This document shows positions 15,754 to 24,597 of a stretch of 64,000 bases of DNA, piece by piece. Below the pieces are notes generated by a model. The model was not told the origin of the DNA. It saw only the letters and a program-made list of their open reading frames with translations, and did not search any database. The stretch covers positions 1-64,000 of the forward strand of contig JAJEHN010000012.1 in the NCBI GenBank assembly GCA_022823665.1, read 5' to 3'. Both the position numbers and the translations under genes were made by a program. This DNA comes from Thermoanaerobaculia bacterium. Its GTDB lineage: Bacteria; Acidobacteriota; Thermoanaerobaculia; Multivoradales; Multivoraceae. The stretch's first letter is position 1. Each line of letters begins with the position of its first letter.

Positions 15754-17475
15754 ATGGTGCAGATCATCGAACGCAAGACCTGGGACGCGATCGTCATCGG
15801 CTCCGGGGTCACCGGCGGCTGGGCGGCGAAGGAGCTGACCGAGAAGGGCCTGGAGACGCTGGTGCTGGAGGCCGGCCCGCCGGTCGTCCCCGAGCGCGAC
15901 TACAGCGAGCACACGCCGCCCTGGCAGATGCCCTACCGGGGGCTCCGGGACCGCAAGCACCAGGCCGAGCGGCAGCCGGTGCAGAGCCGTGCCGCCGCCT
16001 GCGACGAGTGGTCGGGCAAGTTCTTCGTCGACGACATCGACAACCCATACTCGATCGGCGACGGGGGCCAGGAGTTCCTGTGGATTCGCGCCCGCGTGGT
16101 CGGCGGACGCTCCCTGCTGTGGGGCAGGCAGAGCTACCGCTGGAGCGACCTGGACTTCGGCGCCAACGCCCGCGACGGCTACGGCACGGACTGGCCGATC
16201 CGCTACCGGGATCTCGCACCCTGGTACGACCACGTGGAGTCCTTCGTCGGCATCGCGGGCCAGGCCGAGAACATGCCGCAGCTTCCGGACGGGAAGTTCC
16301 TGCCGCCGATTGCCCAGAGCTGCATGGAGGAGCGGGTCCGGGAGGGCCTCGACCGCGCCTTCGGCGGCGCCCGCCGGTTCACCCCCGCCCGGGTGGCAGT
16401 GCTCACCAAACACCACCTCGGTCGACGCGCCTGCCACTACTGCGGCATCTGCCGCCGCGGCTGCATCAGCCGGTCGTACTTCTCCAGCCTGAACGCCACG
16501 CTGCCCGCGGCCGAGGCGACGGGCCGGCTGACCGTGCGCCCCAACAGCGTGGTCCGCAACCTGGTCTACGACGAGCAGACGGACCGGGTAAGAGGCGTCC
16601 ACCTGATCGACGCGGAGTCGAACGAGTCGATCGAGGTGCGCGGCCGCATCGTCTTCCTCTGCGCGTCCACGATCGAGTCGGCGCGCATCCTGCTGAACTC
16701 GGCGACGCCGCGCTTCGCGGAAGGCCTCTCGAACTCGAGCGGCCAGGTCGGCCGCAACCTGATGGACCACATCTTCCAGGTCGGCGCGAACGGCAACCTC
16801 GAAGGCCTTGAGGACAAGACGACCTTCGGCAGGCGGCCCAACTCCTGCTATCTGCCGCGCTTCGTCAACCTCGACGGCGACCGCGCCGAGGCGACCCGCG
16901 AGAAGGACTTCCTGCGCGGCTTCGGCTACCAGTGCGGCGCCCGCCGCGGAACGCTGTGGCAAGGCGGCATCGGCCAGCCGGGCTTCGGCGCCGACTACAA
17001 GGCGAGCCTGCGCGGGCTCGCGCCCTGGCGGCTCAACTTCTCCGGTTTCGGCGAGAACCTGCCCAACCCCGACAACCGCGTCACGATCGATCCGGAACTC
17101 GAGGACCGCTGGGGCATCCCCGCGGCCCGCATCACGATGAGTTACGGCGAGAACGAAGAGGCGATGCGCGAGGCCATCCAGACCCGCGCCGCCGAGATGC
17201 TGGAAGCGCTCGGGGCGAAGAACATCCGCACGTTCAACCGGAACTCCCTCCCCGGCTTCGCGATCCACGAGATGGGCACGGCGCGGATGGGACGGGATCC
17301 CGCGACCTCCGTCCTCAACGGCTGGTGCCAGTCCTGGGACGTGCCGAACCTGTTCATCACGGACGGCGCCGCGATGGCGTCCTCCGCGTGCCAGAACCCG
17401 AGCCTGACCTACATGGCGCTCACGGCGCGCGCCTGCGACTACGCGGTGCGACAGATGCAGCGGCTGGAACTCTGA
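15754..17475 (+). CDS. GMC-family FAD-dependent dehydrogenase, large subunit with four-Cys motif
   Basis: A 573-residue glucose-methanol-choline oxidoreductase. The FAD Rossmann loop is VIGSGVTGG (about 14-22) ending in the ribose-binding acid LVLEAGPP. The C-terminal catalytic region has IHEMGTARMG and CQNPSLTYMALTARAC, which holds the conserved Asn. Residues 227-237 read CHYCGICRRGC, a CX2CX2CX3C motif. FAD-dependent glucose dehydrogenases of the Burkholderia type hold an iron-sulfur cluster with a Cys cluster in a comparable region, so a cluster is likely. There is no signal peptide. The preceding Tat-targeted subunit would export it. The substrate is an alcohol or sugar I cannot specify. 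Confidence 0.88.
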   Translation: MVQIIERKTWDAIVIGSGVTGGWAAKELTEKGLETLVLEAGPPVVPERDYSEHTPPWQMPYRGLRDRKHQAERQPVQSRAAACDEWSGKFFVDDIDNPYSIGDGGQEFLWIRARVVGGRSLLWGRQSYRWSDLDFGANARDGYGTDWPIRYRDLAPWYDHVESFVGIAGQAENMPQLPDGKFLPPIAQSCMEERVREGLDRAFGGARRFTPARVAVLTKHHLGRRACHYCGICRRGCISRSYFSSLNATLPAAEATGRLTVRPNSVVRNLVYDEQTDRVRGVHLIDAESNESIEVRGRIVFLCASTIESARILLNSATPRFAEGLSNSSGQVGRNLMDHIFQVGANGNLEGLEDKTTFGRRPNSCYLPRFVNLDGDRAEATREKDFLRGFGYQCGARRGTLWQGGIGQPGFGADYKASLRGLAPWRLNFSGFGENLPNPDNRVTIDPELEDRWGIPAARITMSYGENEEAMREAIQTRAAEMLEALGAKNIRTFNRNSLPGFAIHEMGTARMGRDPATSVLNGWCQSWDVPNLFITDGAAMASSACQNPSLTYMALTARACDYAVRQMQRLEL

Positions 17476-17485
17476 TTCCCGGCAG

Positions 17486-17504
17486 GCCGCGCCTCCCGCG
17501 CGGC
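17486..17504 (+). terminator. Hairpin downstream of the GMC dehydrogenase gene
   Basis: A perfect 7-base stem GCCGCGC / GCGCGGC with a five-base loop starts 10 bases after the dehydrogenase stop. There is no T-tract, so it is at best a weak or Rho-assisted terminator separating this operon from the metallo-hydrolase gene at 17555. A TATGAT hexamer (17515-17520) just beyond it could be the -10 element of that next gene. Confidence 0.35.
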
Positions 17505-17554
17505 GCGAGCGCACTATGATTCCCGTTGAACCGAAACGGAGAGGAGCAAATCCC

Positions 17555-18637
17555 ATGCGCCCGACCCAGCGACTCGCCGCGACCTGCCTCGCCGTCACCG
17601 CCCTGGCCCTCGGCCTCGGCGGCTGCGGCGAAGCGCCGCCGCCCGACGGCACGATCCTGACCGACACGCACACCTTCGAAGAGGTGGCCCCCGGCGTCTA
17701 CTTCATCGTCGGTCGGGACGACGTGATCTTCGTCCAGAGCAACGCGATGCTGGTCGTGACGGACGAGGACGCCCTCGTCGTCGACTCCCACGTCACGCCG
17801 GCAGCCGCTCGCGCCCTGATCGCGTCGATCGCGGAGGTGACCGACAAGCCGGTCACTCACCTGGTCAACACGCACTACCACTTCGATCACGCCCACGGGA
17901 ACCAGGCGTTCCCCGATGACGTCGCGATCGTCGGCCACGAGTTCACCCGCGCGATGCTGATGACGGACGTGATGAGCCAGCCCACCGCCGCCATCTTCAC
18001 CGGGAACATCCCGAACCAGATCGCCGCGATGAAGGAGTCGGCGGACGCGATGGAGGACGGCGAGGAGAAGGACCAGACACTCAACGCGATCCGGATCCAG
18101 GAGGCGCACTACGTGGCGGTCGGCGAGACGGAGCCGACGCCGCCCAACGTCACAATGACCAGCCGGATGACGATCCACCGCACCTTCGAGGGCCGGGACC
18201 GGCCGATCGAGCTGCTCCATCTCGGCCGCGGCCACACCGGCGGCGACGTCGTCGTCCTGCTGCCGACCGAGCGGGTCGTCTTCACGGGCGACCTCGTTCT
18301 GGCAGGCGCCGCCTACATCGGCGACGGCTACGTCGACGAGTGGCTCGACACCCTCGACCGCTTCGAGGAGCTCGAGTTCGACCTCATCCTTCCCGGCCAC
18401 GGCCCGACCTTCAGCGACCCGGCCCAGCTCGACGCCCTCAGACAGTTCCTGAGCGACTTCTGGAACCAGGCGTCCGCCGCCCACGAACAGGGGCTGAGTC
18501 CCGAGGAAGCGATCGCCGAGATCGAGTGGCAGGGGTTCCTGGCCGCCGCGCCCGACGCTCTGAAGATTCACTGCGTCCAGACGGCGTACAGCAGGATGGA
18601 TGCCGCCGGAGACCTTGAAAACGCCGGCTCCGCATGA
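17555..18637 (+). CDS. Metallo-beta-lactamase-fold hydrolase, lipoprotein
   Basis: A 360-residue protein with a lipoprotein signal (hydrophobic run then LGGC, lipid-modified Cys at residue 25), so it is anchored in an envelope membrane. The MBL fold is clear: VNTHYHFDHAHGN is the HxHxDH zinc motif, followed by LGRGHTGGDVVVLLP (metal-binding His), FTGDLVLAGAAYIGDG (bridging Asp) and LPGHGP (last His). A two-zinc hydrolase is expected. The overall pattern is that of quinoprotein-relay SoxH-like or cyclase-like members, whose substrates are mostly unknown. The start is well supported by GAGAGGAG 8 bases upstream of ATG 17555. The frame upstream (17516) lacks a signal peptide fit. Confidence 0.85.
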   Translation: MRPTQRLAATCLAVTALALGLGGCGEAPPPDGTILTDTHTFEEVAPGVYFIVGRDDVIFVQSNAMLVVTDEDALVVDSHVTPAAARALIASIAEVTDKPVTHLVNTHYHFDHAHGNQAFPDDVAIVGHEFTRAMLMTDVMSQPTAAIFTGNIPNQIAAMKESADAMEDGEEKDQTLNAIRIQEAHYVAVGETEPTPPNVTMTSRMTIHRTFEGRDRPIELLHLGRGHTGGDVVVLLPTERVVFTGDLVLAGAAYIGDGYVDEWLDTLDRFEELEFDLILPGHGPTFSDPAQLDALRQFLSDFWNQASAAHEQGLSPEEAIAEIEWQGFLAAAPDALKIHCVQTAYSRMDAAGDLENAGSA

Positions 18638-18684
18638 GGCGGCAGGACTCGGGGAAGACGTGCCGATTTCGCTAAGTTCCGCAT

Positions 18685-18701
18685 TTTGTGGTATTTACAA
18701 A
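18685..18701. promoter_or_regulatory. AT-rich inverted repeat upstream of the 18724 gene
   Basis: TTTGT and ACAAA form a 5-base inverted repeat around GGTATTT inside an AT-rich island that stands out from the GC-rich surroundings, 22 bases before the ATG at 18724. It overlaps a plausible -35 region (TTGTGG). It may be an operator or simply the promoter itself. Confidence 0.3.
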
Positions 18702-18723
18702 GAAACGCAGTTAGCATCCTGGC

Positions 18724-19512
18724 ATGGAACAGCAGCAAGTTGCTCCCCTCTCCGCAGGCGTCTCCGCGCTCGACCGCGCGGTGGAACGCGCTAGCGGCTG
18801 GCTGCTGGAACGCTACGGCGAGGAAGTCGAATGGGCGATCGAGGACCAGTTCCTGATCGGCCTCGACGACCAGGAACGGATCGACCTGGAAGAGCAGCTC
18901 CAGGCTCGAAGCAGCCGCGACCAGTCCACCTTCTTCGGCAACGCGATGAGCTGCATCCTCGCCCAGGGGCGCTTCGAGCCCGATGCCGAGGAAGGCGACT
19001 GCCGCTCCTTCAGCTTCGCCGACAAGCTGCTCGGCCAGGGCGGCCTGCTGCTGGAGGTCACCGAGCGCCAGTGGCTCGAAGCGCTGGTCGGAAGCACCTT
19101 GCAGCTCTACCGGATCGGCCGGCTGGAGGGCGACCTGATCCCTCTCGACGAGGTGACCAGCCGCGAGCGCGTCCGGGTCGAGCCCCATCCGGCGATGGAG
19201 CCGCTGGAGGACGGGGATCTGGTCGGCGCGCGCGTCGTCACCCTGGAGGGCGAGGCGGCCGGCCGTCTGTGCGGGGTCTTCGGCTTTCCCACCGGAGACG
19301 CCGAGCGCGATCTCATCGACCTGGTCGAGACCGCGGCGGCGCACTCCCGCGCCAACCAGGGCGAGATTCTCGGCATCGCCGAGGTCGTCGCCACCGCTTG
19401 GCTGCGCTCCTTCCTGCCCGATGCGTCGACACGCGGGCCACAGGCCCTCCTGGACGGCAGCGGCGCAACCGGCGCACGCCGAGTCCTGGAGTGGCCCGTC
19501 TCCGGGGACTGA
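18724..19512 (+). CDS. Hypothetical acidic protein, unknown function
   Basis: A 262-residue, strongly acidic cytosolic protein with no signal peptide or membrane segment. It shows a predicted helical N-terminus (ALDRAVERASGWLLERYGEE), a middle beta-rich section (GDLVGARVVTLEGEAAGRLCGVFG) and a helical C-terminus (EILGIAEVVATAWLRSFLPD). I do not recognise any family. It has an AT-rich upstream region of its own and is followed after 26 bases by a gene for a secreted peptidase-like protein on the same strand, so the two may be co-transcribed. Confidence 0.6.
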   Translation: MEQQQVAPLSAGVSALDRAVERASGWLLERYGEEVEWAIEDQFLIGLDDQERIDLEEQLQARSSRDQSTFFGNAMSCILAQGRFEPDAEEGDCRSFSFADKLLGQGGLLLEVTERQWLEALVGSTLQLYRIGRLEGDLIPLDEVTSRERVRVEPHPAMEPLEDGDLVGARVVTLEGEAAGRLCGVFGFPTGDAERDLIDLVETAAAHSRANQGEILGIAEVVATAWLRSFLPDASTRGPQALLDGSGATGARRVLEWPVSGD

Positions 19513-19538
19513 GCACGAATCTCCCGGCTCCGGGCAAG

Positions 19539-20900
19539 GTGGCAAGGCGCTTGCCAACCCTCACAGCCGCCCTTGCCGTCATCGGGATCATTGCCGCCGC
19601 GGCGGCCCTGCCCGCCCAGGAGGACGCGCGAAACGTCGCCACCGGTCCGGTGGCGATTCGCAACTACGAACCGCTAACGCCGAGCGCGATGGCGGGGAGC
19701 GATATCCACCCGGAGGTCGAGGTCCGAGTTCGCATCGATGCCGTCGGAGCGGTCACCGAAGTCGAGGTGCTCGCCATCGAACCTCCGTCGGGGTTCGATG
19801 ATCTGCTCCGGTTCCACATCGAGCGCACCCTGGCGACCTGGCGCTACGCACCGGCCCGGGACGCTGAAGACAGGCCTACGCCCTCCACCCTGTCCTGGCG
19901 CATGAAATTCAGGAGCCGGGCAACGGCGCAGGAGAACGAACTCGTCAGCGAGAACCACGACCCGCAACTCGACGTGCTGGTCGACGCCGGCGGCCTGACG
20001 GACCTTGCCGAGCCCCTGACCCCGTCCGAACGCGCGCAGTCCTTGAACCGGGCAGTCGAAGCTGCTGAGAAGTTCGTCGAACGCGAACATCGGAGACGCC
20101 GCCAAACGGATCGCTTCATCGTGATCAGCGACGCAACCGAGGAAGCGACGATCGATGTCCTGGCGCGCAACATGGAGTCGATCTACGACATCTTTCACTC
20201 CCTGTTCGACCCGCACATCGAGCCGCTGCTTGAGCACTTTCGGACGGTCGTCTATCTGTTTCGCCGACAGTCGAGCGTCGTTTCATTGCAAAGGGAGCTG
20301 GGCAGCACGGGCTTCGGAGCCGGGTTCTACCGTTCGCCGGGCTTGATGGCATTTCACCAACAGGTTCAGACTTCCGAGCAACTACTCCACTCGATGTTCC
20401 ACGAGGCCTTCCACGCGTTCGCGGACAGCCACCTGACGCCACCAGGCAAGAAGCTACCTCTATGGGTCGAGGAGGGTCTGGCGGAGTACTTCGCCAACTC
20501 CAGGATCGAGCGGGGCCACCTGATCCCAGGAGAGATCAGCGGCAGCAAGTACATTCTCTTCCACCGTCGCAGCCGGGAGTTCCGAGGTACGGCGAGGTGG
20601 AGCCTGAAGGAAGCCCGCACGGCCCTTCGGAGCGGTGACGCGCCGACCGTGGCCGAGCTGTGGGAAGCCGGCCCGGACAGCTTCTACGGCGTACGCTACC
20701 AGTCCTACTACGGCTTCTCCTGGCTGCTCACGCACTTTCTGCGCCACGGCCGGGAGGAGTGGGAAGACCAGCAGGCCTTCGGAACGATGCTGCTCTACCT
20801 GGTCGAGGGCTACTCCGGACGGGACGCCATCGCCGTGGCCTACGGAACGACCCCGGAGGAGCTGCAGGCGGAGTTCGAGCGGTACGTACGGAGACTCTGA
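19539..20900 (+). CDS. Secreted fusion: TonB-C-like domain plus gluzincin metallopeptidase-like domain
   Basis: A 453-residue exported protein (GTG start, signal ALAVIGIIAAAAALPAQ). Residues about 57-124 resemble the C-terminal domain of TonB energy transducers: HPEVEVRVRIDAVGAVTEVE, then FDDLLRFHIERTLATWRYAP and a final strand WRMKF. Residues about 190-450 form a peptidase of the DUF1570/MA-like group with HEAFH (288-292) and downstream acidic residues in WVEEGLAEYF (Glu311/312), the HExxH ... E zinc arrangement. A signal-peptide leader rather than a TonB-type membrane anchor makes a true energy-transducing role unlikely. The domain may bind a partner or cell-wall element. Its stop lies 8 bases from the convergent TPR gene. 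Confidence 0.72.
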   Translation: MARRLPTLTAALAVIGIIAAAAALPAQEDARNVATGPVAIRNYEPLTPSAMAGSDIHPEVEVRVRIDAVGAVTEVEVLAIEPPSGFDDLLRFHIERTLATWRYAPARDAEDRPTPSTLSWRMKFRSRATAQENELVSENHDPQLDVLVDAGGLTDLAEPLTPSERAQSLNRAVEAAEKFVEREHRRRRQTDRFIVISDATEEATIDVLARNMESIYDIFHSLFDPHIEPLLEHFRTVVYLFRRQSSVVSLQRELGSTGFGAGFYRSPGLMAFHQQVQTSEQLLHSMFHEAFHAFADSHLTPPGKKLPLWVEEGLAEYFANSRIERGHLIPGEISGSKYILFHRRSREFRGTARWSLKEARTALRSGDAPTVAELWEAGPDSFYGVRYQSYYGFSWLLTHFLRHGREEWEDQQAFGTMLLYLVEGYSGRDAIAVAYGTTPEELQAEFERYVRRL

Positions 20901-20907
20901 GCGAGCA

Positions 20908-22338
20908 CTACTCGTTGCCGAGCGCATCGTACGCGGCCTGGTGGCGAGCCGCTTCTTCCTCGCGGCCGAGCGACTTGAAGCTGACCCACAACTGGTAGTG
21001 GGCCAGACGCCGTTCCGGGTCGAGTTCCAGCGTACGCAGAAGCCTCGGGACCGCCTCCTCCCAGCGTTCCAGGTTGACCAGCGCCAGACCGCTGAAGAAG
21101 AACGTATCCGCACGCTGATCGTTCAACTCTGAAGCCCGGTCGAGCGCCGGCCAGGCCTCCTCCCAGCGCTTGGCTCGGTACGCCGCCAGGCCCAGGTTGT
21201 ACCAGACGGCCTCCAGGTGACCCAGGTCTTCCGCCGCCCGTCTCAACAGGTCGATTGCCCGATCGAAGTTGCCCGCGCTCAGTTGATTCGCGCCTTCGTT
21301 CAACAGCAGGCCGGGATCAGTCACCTGCTGCCACGAGTCCGCCAGGGCCTGCCGGTGTGCGGCGCGCTGGCCGGCCGAGCCGTAGAGATGGACAAGAGCG
21401 AGTTCTGCTTCCCTGCCGATCCGCGTCTCCGACGGCGCGTTTTCGTCCGCGAGGCGGAACAGGCCCTCCGCTTCCACGATCCGACCGGCGTCACGCAGGT
21501 TCCACGCGGCAGCGAGAACCTCCGCCGCGAAGTCGTTCAACTCGAGCTGATCGCCCTGGTCGAGTTCGGCCGCGACGAGGAAGAGCTGCTCGTTGGCTTC
21601 GTCCACACGGCCGGCTCGTGCAAGGACCTGTGCGTAACGGGACCGGAGTCCGATCGCACCATCCCGCACCATCTCACCCAGCAGATCGGCCGCCTCGTCC
21701 CACCTCAAGTGAATCGTGAACAACCGGAGCAGGGCCCAGGCGATCTCCTCGTTCCGCGGCTCGCGCGAACGCAGATCGACGAGGGTCTCGGTGGCCTCGT
21801 CGAGCCGGCCGAGACGCTGTTCGAGCAGGGCCTTCAAGCGCAACAGGCGTGGCGTGTTCGCACCGACCTGTGCGAGTTGTTTCTCGACCAGACGCAGCAC
21901 CGCTCCGAGGACGGACTCGTCCTCGTCGTCGCCTCGGGCGATGTGTTCCAGAACGCCGGGCGCCGGAGCGGACGACGGGTCGTCCAAAGCGGCGATCAGC
22001 GCGTGCCGGTACTCTTGGACCTCGCCGTCCGGCAGCGGGTCGCGCCGGTGGAGACGCAGGAGCGCGGTGAGAGGCGCCGCCGCCTCGTTGCAGTCCTGCA
22101 GGGCCCTCTTGAGCCAGGCGATCTGCTCGGTCTGCCGGGAGGCCAGCCGCGCCACTTCGGCACGGCGCATGAGGCGAAGGCACTCCACACTCGGAAGTTC
22201 ACCGGTTGCGGCCACAGCAGACTGCGCGAAGGCCGGAGGCAAGGCCGGCAGTGGAGCGATCAGGCACGCCCCGAGCAGGGCCACCCTCACCGGCAGGCCC
22301 GCACCCCGCTTCTCCCGCCGCGCACGAACCGCCTGCAT
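20908..22338 (-). CDS. Secreted TPR-repeat protein
   Basis: A 476-residue protein with a basic N-region and signal peptide (VRVALLGACLIAPLPALPPAFAQ), followed almost entirely by tetratricopeptide-like helices, clearest in the C-terminal third: NFDRAIDLLRRAAEDLGHLE, VWYNLGLAAYRAKRWEEAWP and TFFFSGLALVNLERWEEAVP. TPR proteins are scaffolds for protein complexes. No catalytic motif is present. ATG 22338 shares one base with the stop of the aminotransferase gene (TGATG), so the two are coupled. What connects a periplasmic scaffold to a cytosolic C-S lyase is not apparent. Confidence 0.8.
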   Translation of the reverse strand: MQAVRARREKRGAGLPVRVALLGACLIAPLPALPPAFAQSAVAATGELPSVECLRLMRRAEVARLASRQTEQIAWLKRALQDCNEAAAPLTALLRLHRRDPLPDGEVQEYRHALIAALDDPSSAPAPGVLEHIARGDDEDESVLGAVLRLVEKQLAQVGANTPRLLRLKALLEQRLGRLDEATETLVDLRSREPRNEEIAWALLRLFTIHLRWDEAADLLGEMVRDGAIGLRSRYAQVLARAGRVDEANEQLFLVAAELDQGDQLELNDFAAEVLAAAWNLRDAGRIVEAEGLFRLADENAPSETRIGREAELALVHLYGSAGQRAAHRQALADSWQQVTDPGLLLNEGANQLSAGNFDRAIDLLRRAAEDLGHLEAVWYNLGLAAYRAKRWEEAWPALDRASELNDQRADTFFFSGLALVNLERWEEAVPRLLRTLELDPERRLAHYQLWVSFKSLGREEEAARHQAAYDALGNE

Positions 22339-23528
22339 CAGCCAGCCTCCACCGCGGCCGCCATCCGCTCCACGATCTCCTCGAGGATGCCCCGCGACGT
22401 GGCGAAGTTCAGCCGCGTGCAGCGCTCGAATCCGAGCGGCGAGTCCGGCGGACCGAACTCGGCGCCGTCGTTGAGCGCCACCTTCGCCCGCTTCAGGAAG
22501 AACCGGGACGCCGGCATCGGCAGGTCGAGCCCGCGGCAGTCGAGCCAGTAGAGATAGGTCGCCTCCTGCGGACCGTGCACCATGCCCGGCAGGCGCCGAT
22601 CGAGGAACTCCGTCAGAAAAGCGCGGTTCGCGTCGAGATAGGCGACTGTTTCGTCGAGCCATGGCCCGCCGTCCCGCCAGGCCGCCCGCGCCGCCTCGAC
22701 GCCGAGAATGCCGGGATGGGCGAGGACCAGGCGGGGAAGTTCGTCGAAACGCCGCCTGAGCTTCTCGCTGCCGAACACCAGGAGCGCGAGCTCGAGCCCG
22801 GCGAGGTTGAACGACTTCGTCGCCGACGTGATCGTGATCGTCCGCTCCCTGACCTCGGGGCCCAGCGTCTCGAACACCGTGTGCTCGTGCCCGGGGAACA
22901 CGAGTTCGTTGTGAATCTCGTCGGCGAGGACGATCAGGTCGTGTTCGATCGCCAGTTCGGCCACGGCCTCCAGTTCGCTCCGCGTCCATGCGCGCCCGCT
23001 CGGATTGTGCGGGTTGCAGAGCATGAACAGGCGGGTGTCCCTGTCGATCTTTGCCCGCAACTGATCGAGATCCATCTCGAACCGTTCCGGCCCCCGCCGG
23101 AGCGGCGACTCGACCAGTCGCCTGCCGGTGCCGGAAACCGCCTCGAGGAAGGGCGGGTAGATCGGCGTCTGGATCACGACCCCTTCGCCCTTCCCGGCGC
23201 CCAGCAGGACCGCGAGGTCGAGACCCTGAAGCGCGTTGACCAGGAAACGGATCCGCTCCGGTTTAACGGTCCAGCCGAGCTGCTCCTCCATCCGCCGGCC
23301 GAAGATCTCGGGCAGATCGCCGATCTCCGGCGGCTCGCAGTAGCCGAGGTCGGAGCGCTCGACCAGGCTCCGCACCACACGCTGGATCGGCTCGGCGATG
23401 GGGTAGTCCATGTCCGCGACCCACGCCGGCAGGATGCCGCTGCCGTTCGCCGTGTAGCGGCTCCACTTGAAGCCGGTGCGGGCCGCCAGGTCCTCGATCC
23501 GGAGAGCGTCGAACTGATCCTTCAGGGA
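22338..23528 (-). CDS. MalY/PatB-type PLP-dependent C-S lyase (cystathionine beta-lyase family)
   Basis: A 396-residue fold-type I aminotransferase-like enzyme. Family signatures are the start FKWSRYTANGSGILPAWVAD-MDYP, NPHNPSGR (173-180), LADEIHNELV (Asp/Glu-Ile-His that distinguishes MalY/PatB from ordinary aminotransferases) and the PLP lysine in SATKSFNLAG (Lys239). These enzymes cleave cystathionine or other cysteine conjugates to a thiol, pyruvate and ammonia. GTG 23528 was chosen: longer starts (TTG 23579, ATG 23570) would overlap the divergent LLM gene and add residues not typical of the family. The stop overlaps the TPR gene start. Confidence 0.85.
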   Translation of the reverse strand, partial: SLKDQFDALRIEDLAARTGFKWSRYTANGSGILPAWVADMDYPIAEPIQRVVRSLVERSDLGYCEPPEIGDLPEIFGRRMEEQLGWTVKPERIRFLVNALQGLDLAVLLGAGKGEGVVIQTPIYPPFLEAVSGTGRRLVESPLRRGPERFEMDLDQLRAKIDRDTRLFMLCNPHNPSGRAWTRSELEAVAELAIEHDLIVLADEIHNELVFPGHEHTVFETLGPEVRERTITITSATKSFNLAGLELALLVFGSEKLRRRFDELPRLVLAHPGILGVEAARAAWRDGGPWLDETVAYLDANRAFLTEFLDRRLPGMVHGPQEATYLYWLDCRGLDLPMPASRFFLKRAKVALNDGAEFGPPDSPLGFERCTRLNFATSRGILEEIVERMAAAVEAG

Positions 23529-23568
23529 CACGGCGAGCAAGCTATCAAGCGCTGTTAGGGTGCGCCGC

Positions 23569-24585
23569 ATGGCACTCAAACTTGGACTGCAACTCGGCTA
23601 CTGGGGCGCGGGACCGCGTCCCGATTTCCTTGAAACCGCGATCGAAGCGGAAGCGCTCGGCTACGACTGCATCTTCACCGCGGAGGCGTGGGGCTCCGAC
23701 GTGTTCACGCCCCTGGCCTGGATCGGCGCCCACACCTCCAAGATCCGCCTCGGCACCGGCATCGCCCAGATCTCGGCGCGCACGCCCGCCGCCACCGCGA
23801 TGCACGCGATGACGCTGGACCACCTCTCCGAGGGCCGCGTGATCCTCGGCCTCGGCGTCTCCGGCCCCCAGGTCGTCGAGGGCTGGTATGGCCAGCCCTT
23901 CGCCAAGCCGCTGTCGCGCACCCGCGCCTACATCGAGATCATCCAGAAGATCCTCGCCCGCGAGGAACCGGTCACGCAACACAGCGAGCACTACCCGCTT
24001 CCCTACACCGGCGAGGGTTCCTGGGGCCTCGGCAAGCCGCTCCGCTCGATCGTCCACCCGCTCCGCTCCGACCTGCCCATCTTCCTCGGCGCCGAAGGGC
24101 CGAAGAACGTGGCGCTGGCCGCCGAACTCTGCAGCGGCTGGCTGCCGCTCTACTACTCGCCCTACCGGCCCGAGGTGTACGCCGAGTCGCTCGCCGGCCG
24201 AAGCAACGGCTTCGAGGTTGCCTACGGCGCCCGGCTCCGCGTCCACGACGACGTCGCCGAAGCCCTGCTGCCGATCAAACAGTCACTCGCCCTCTACGTC
24301 GGCGGCATGGGTGCGAAGAACCGGAACTTCCACCGCGAACTGATGGCCCGCATGGGTTGGGAGGAAGAGTCCCTGCGCATCCAGGAACTCTTCATGACCG
24401 GCAAGCGCGAAGAAGCCGTGGCCGCCGTCCCCGACGACTTCGCCGACGAGATCTCCCTCGTCGGTCCACCCGAACGGATCAGGGATCGCCTCGAGGCCTT
24501 CGAGGACAGCGACGTGACGACCCTCCTCGTCGGCGCCGCCAGCAAAGAGGAACTACGGCAGGCGGCGGAGATCGTGCTGGGCTGA
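23569..24585 (+). CDS. LLM-class F420/flavin-dependent oxidoreductase
   Basis: A 338-residue luciferase-like monooxygenase-fold protein. Recognisable parts: LGLQLGYWGAGPRPDFLETA, AEALGYDCIFTAEAWG, SKIRLGTGIAQISARTPAAT (the strand with the non-prolyl cis-peptide region seen in F420-binding members), LDHLSEGRVILGLGVSGPQV and DLPIFLGAEGPKNVALAAEL. The pattern is that of coenzyme F420-dependent enzymes related to methylene-H4MPT reductase and F420-dependent alcohol dehydrogenases. FMN use is also possible. ATG 23569 is preferred to the GTG at 23560. It is divergent from the C-S lyase gene, leaving about 40 bases between the starts. Confidence 0.85.
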   Translation: MALKLGLQLGYWGAGPRPDFLETAIEAEALGYDCIFTAEAWGSDVFTPLAWIGAHTSKIRLGTGIAQISARTPAATAMHAMTLDHLSEGRVILGLGVSGPQVVEGWYGQPFAKPLSRTRAYIEIIQKILAREEPVTQHSEHYPLPYTGEGSWGLGKPLRSIVHPLRSDLPIFLGAEGPKNVALAAELCSGWLPLYYSPYRPEVYAESLAGRSNGFEVAYGARLRVHDDVAEALLPIKQSLALYVGGMGAKNRNFHRELMARMGWEEESLRIQELFMTGKREEAVAAVPDDFADEISLVGPPERIRDRLEAFEDSDVTTLLVGAASKEELRQAAEIVLG

Positions 24586-24597
24586 AGTCCGCAGGCG

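Noticed and set aside
14854..17673. 939-residue minus-strand frame across the GMC operon
   Set aside because: Antisense to clearly real Tat-subunit and GMC genes; no coherent fold and an Arg/Val-rich composition typical of antisense frames in high-GC DNA.
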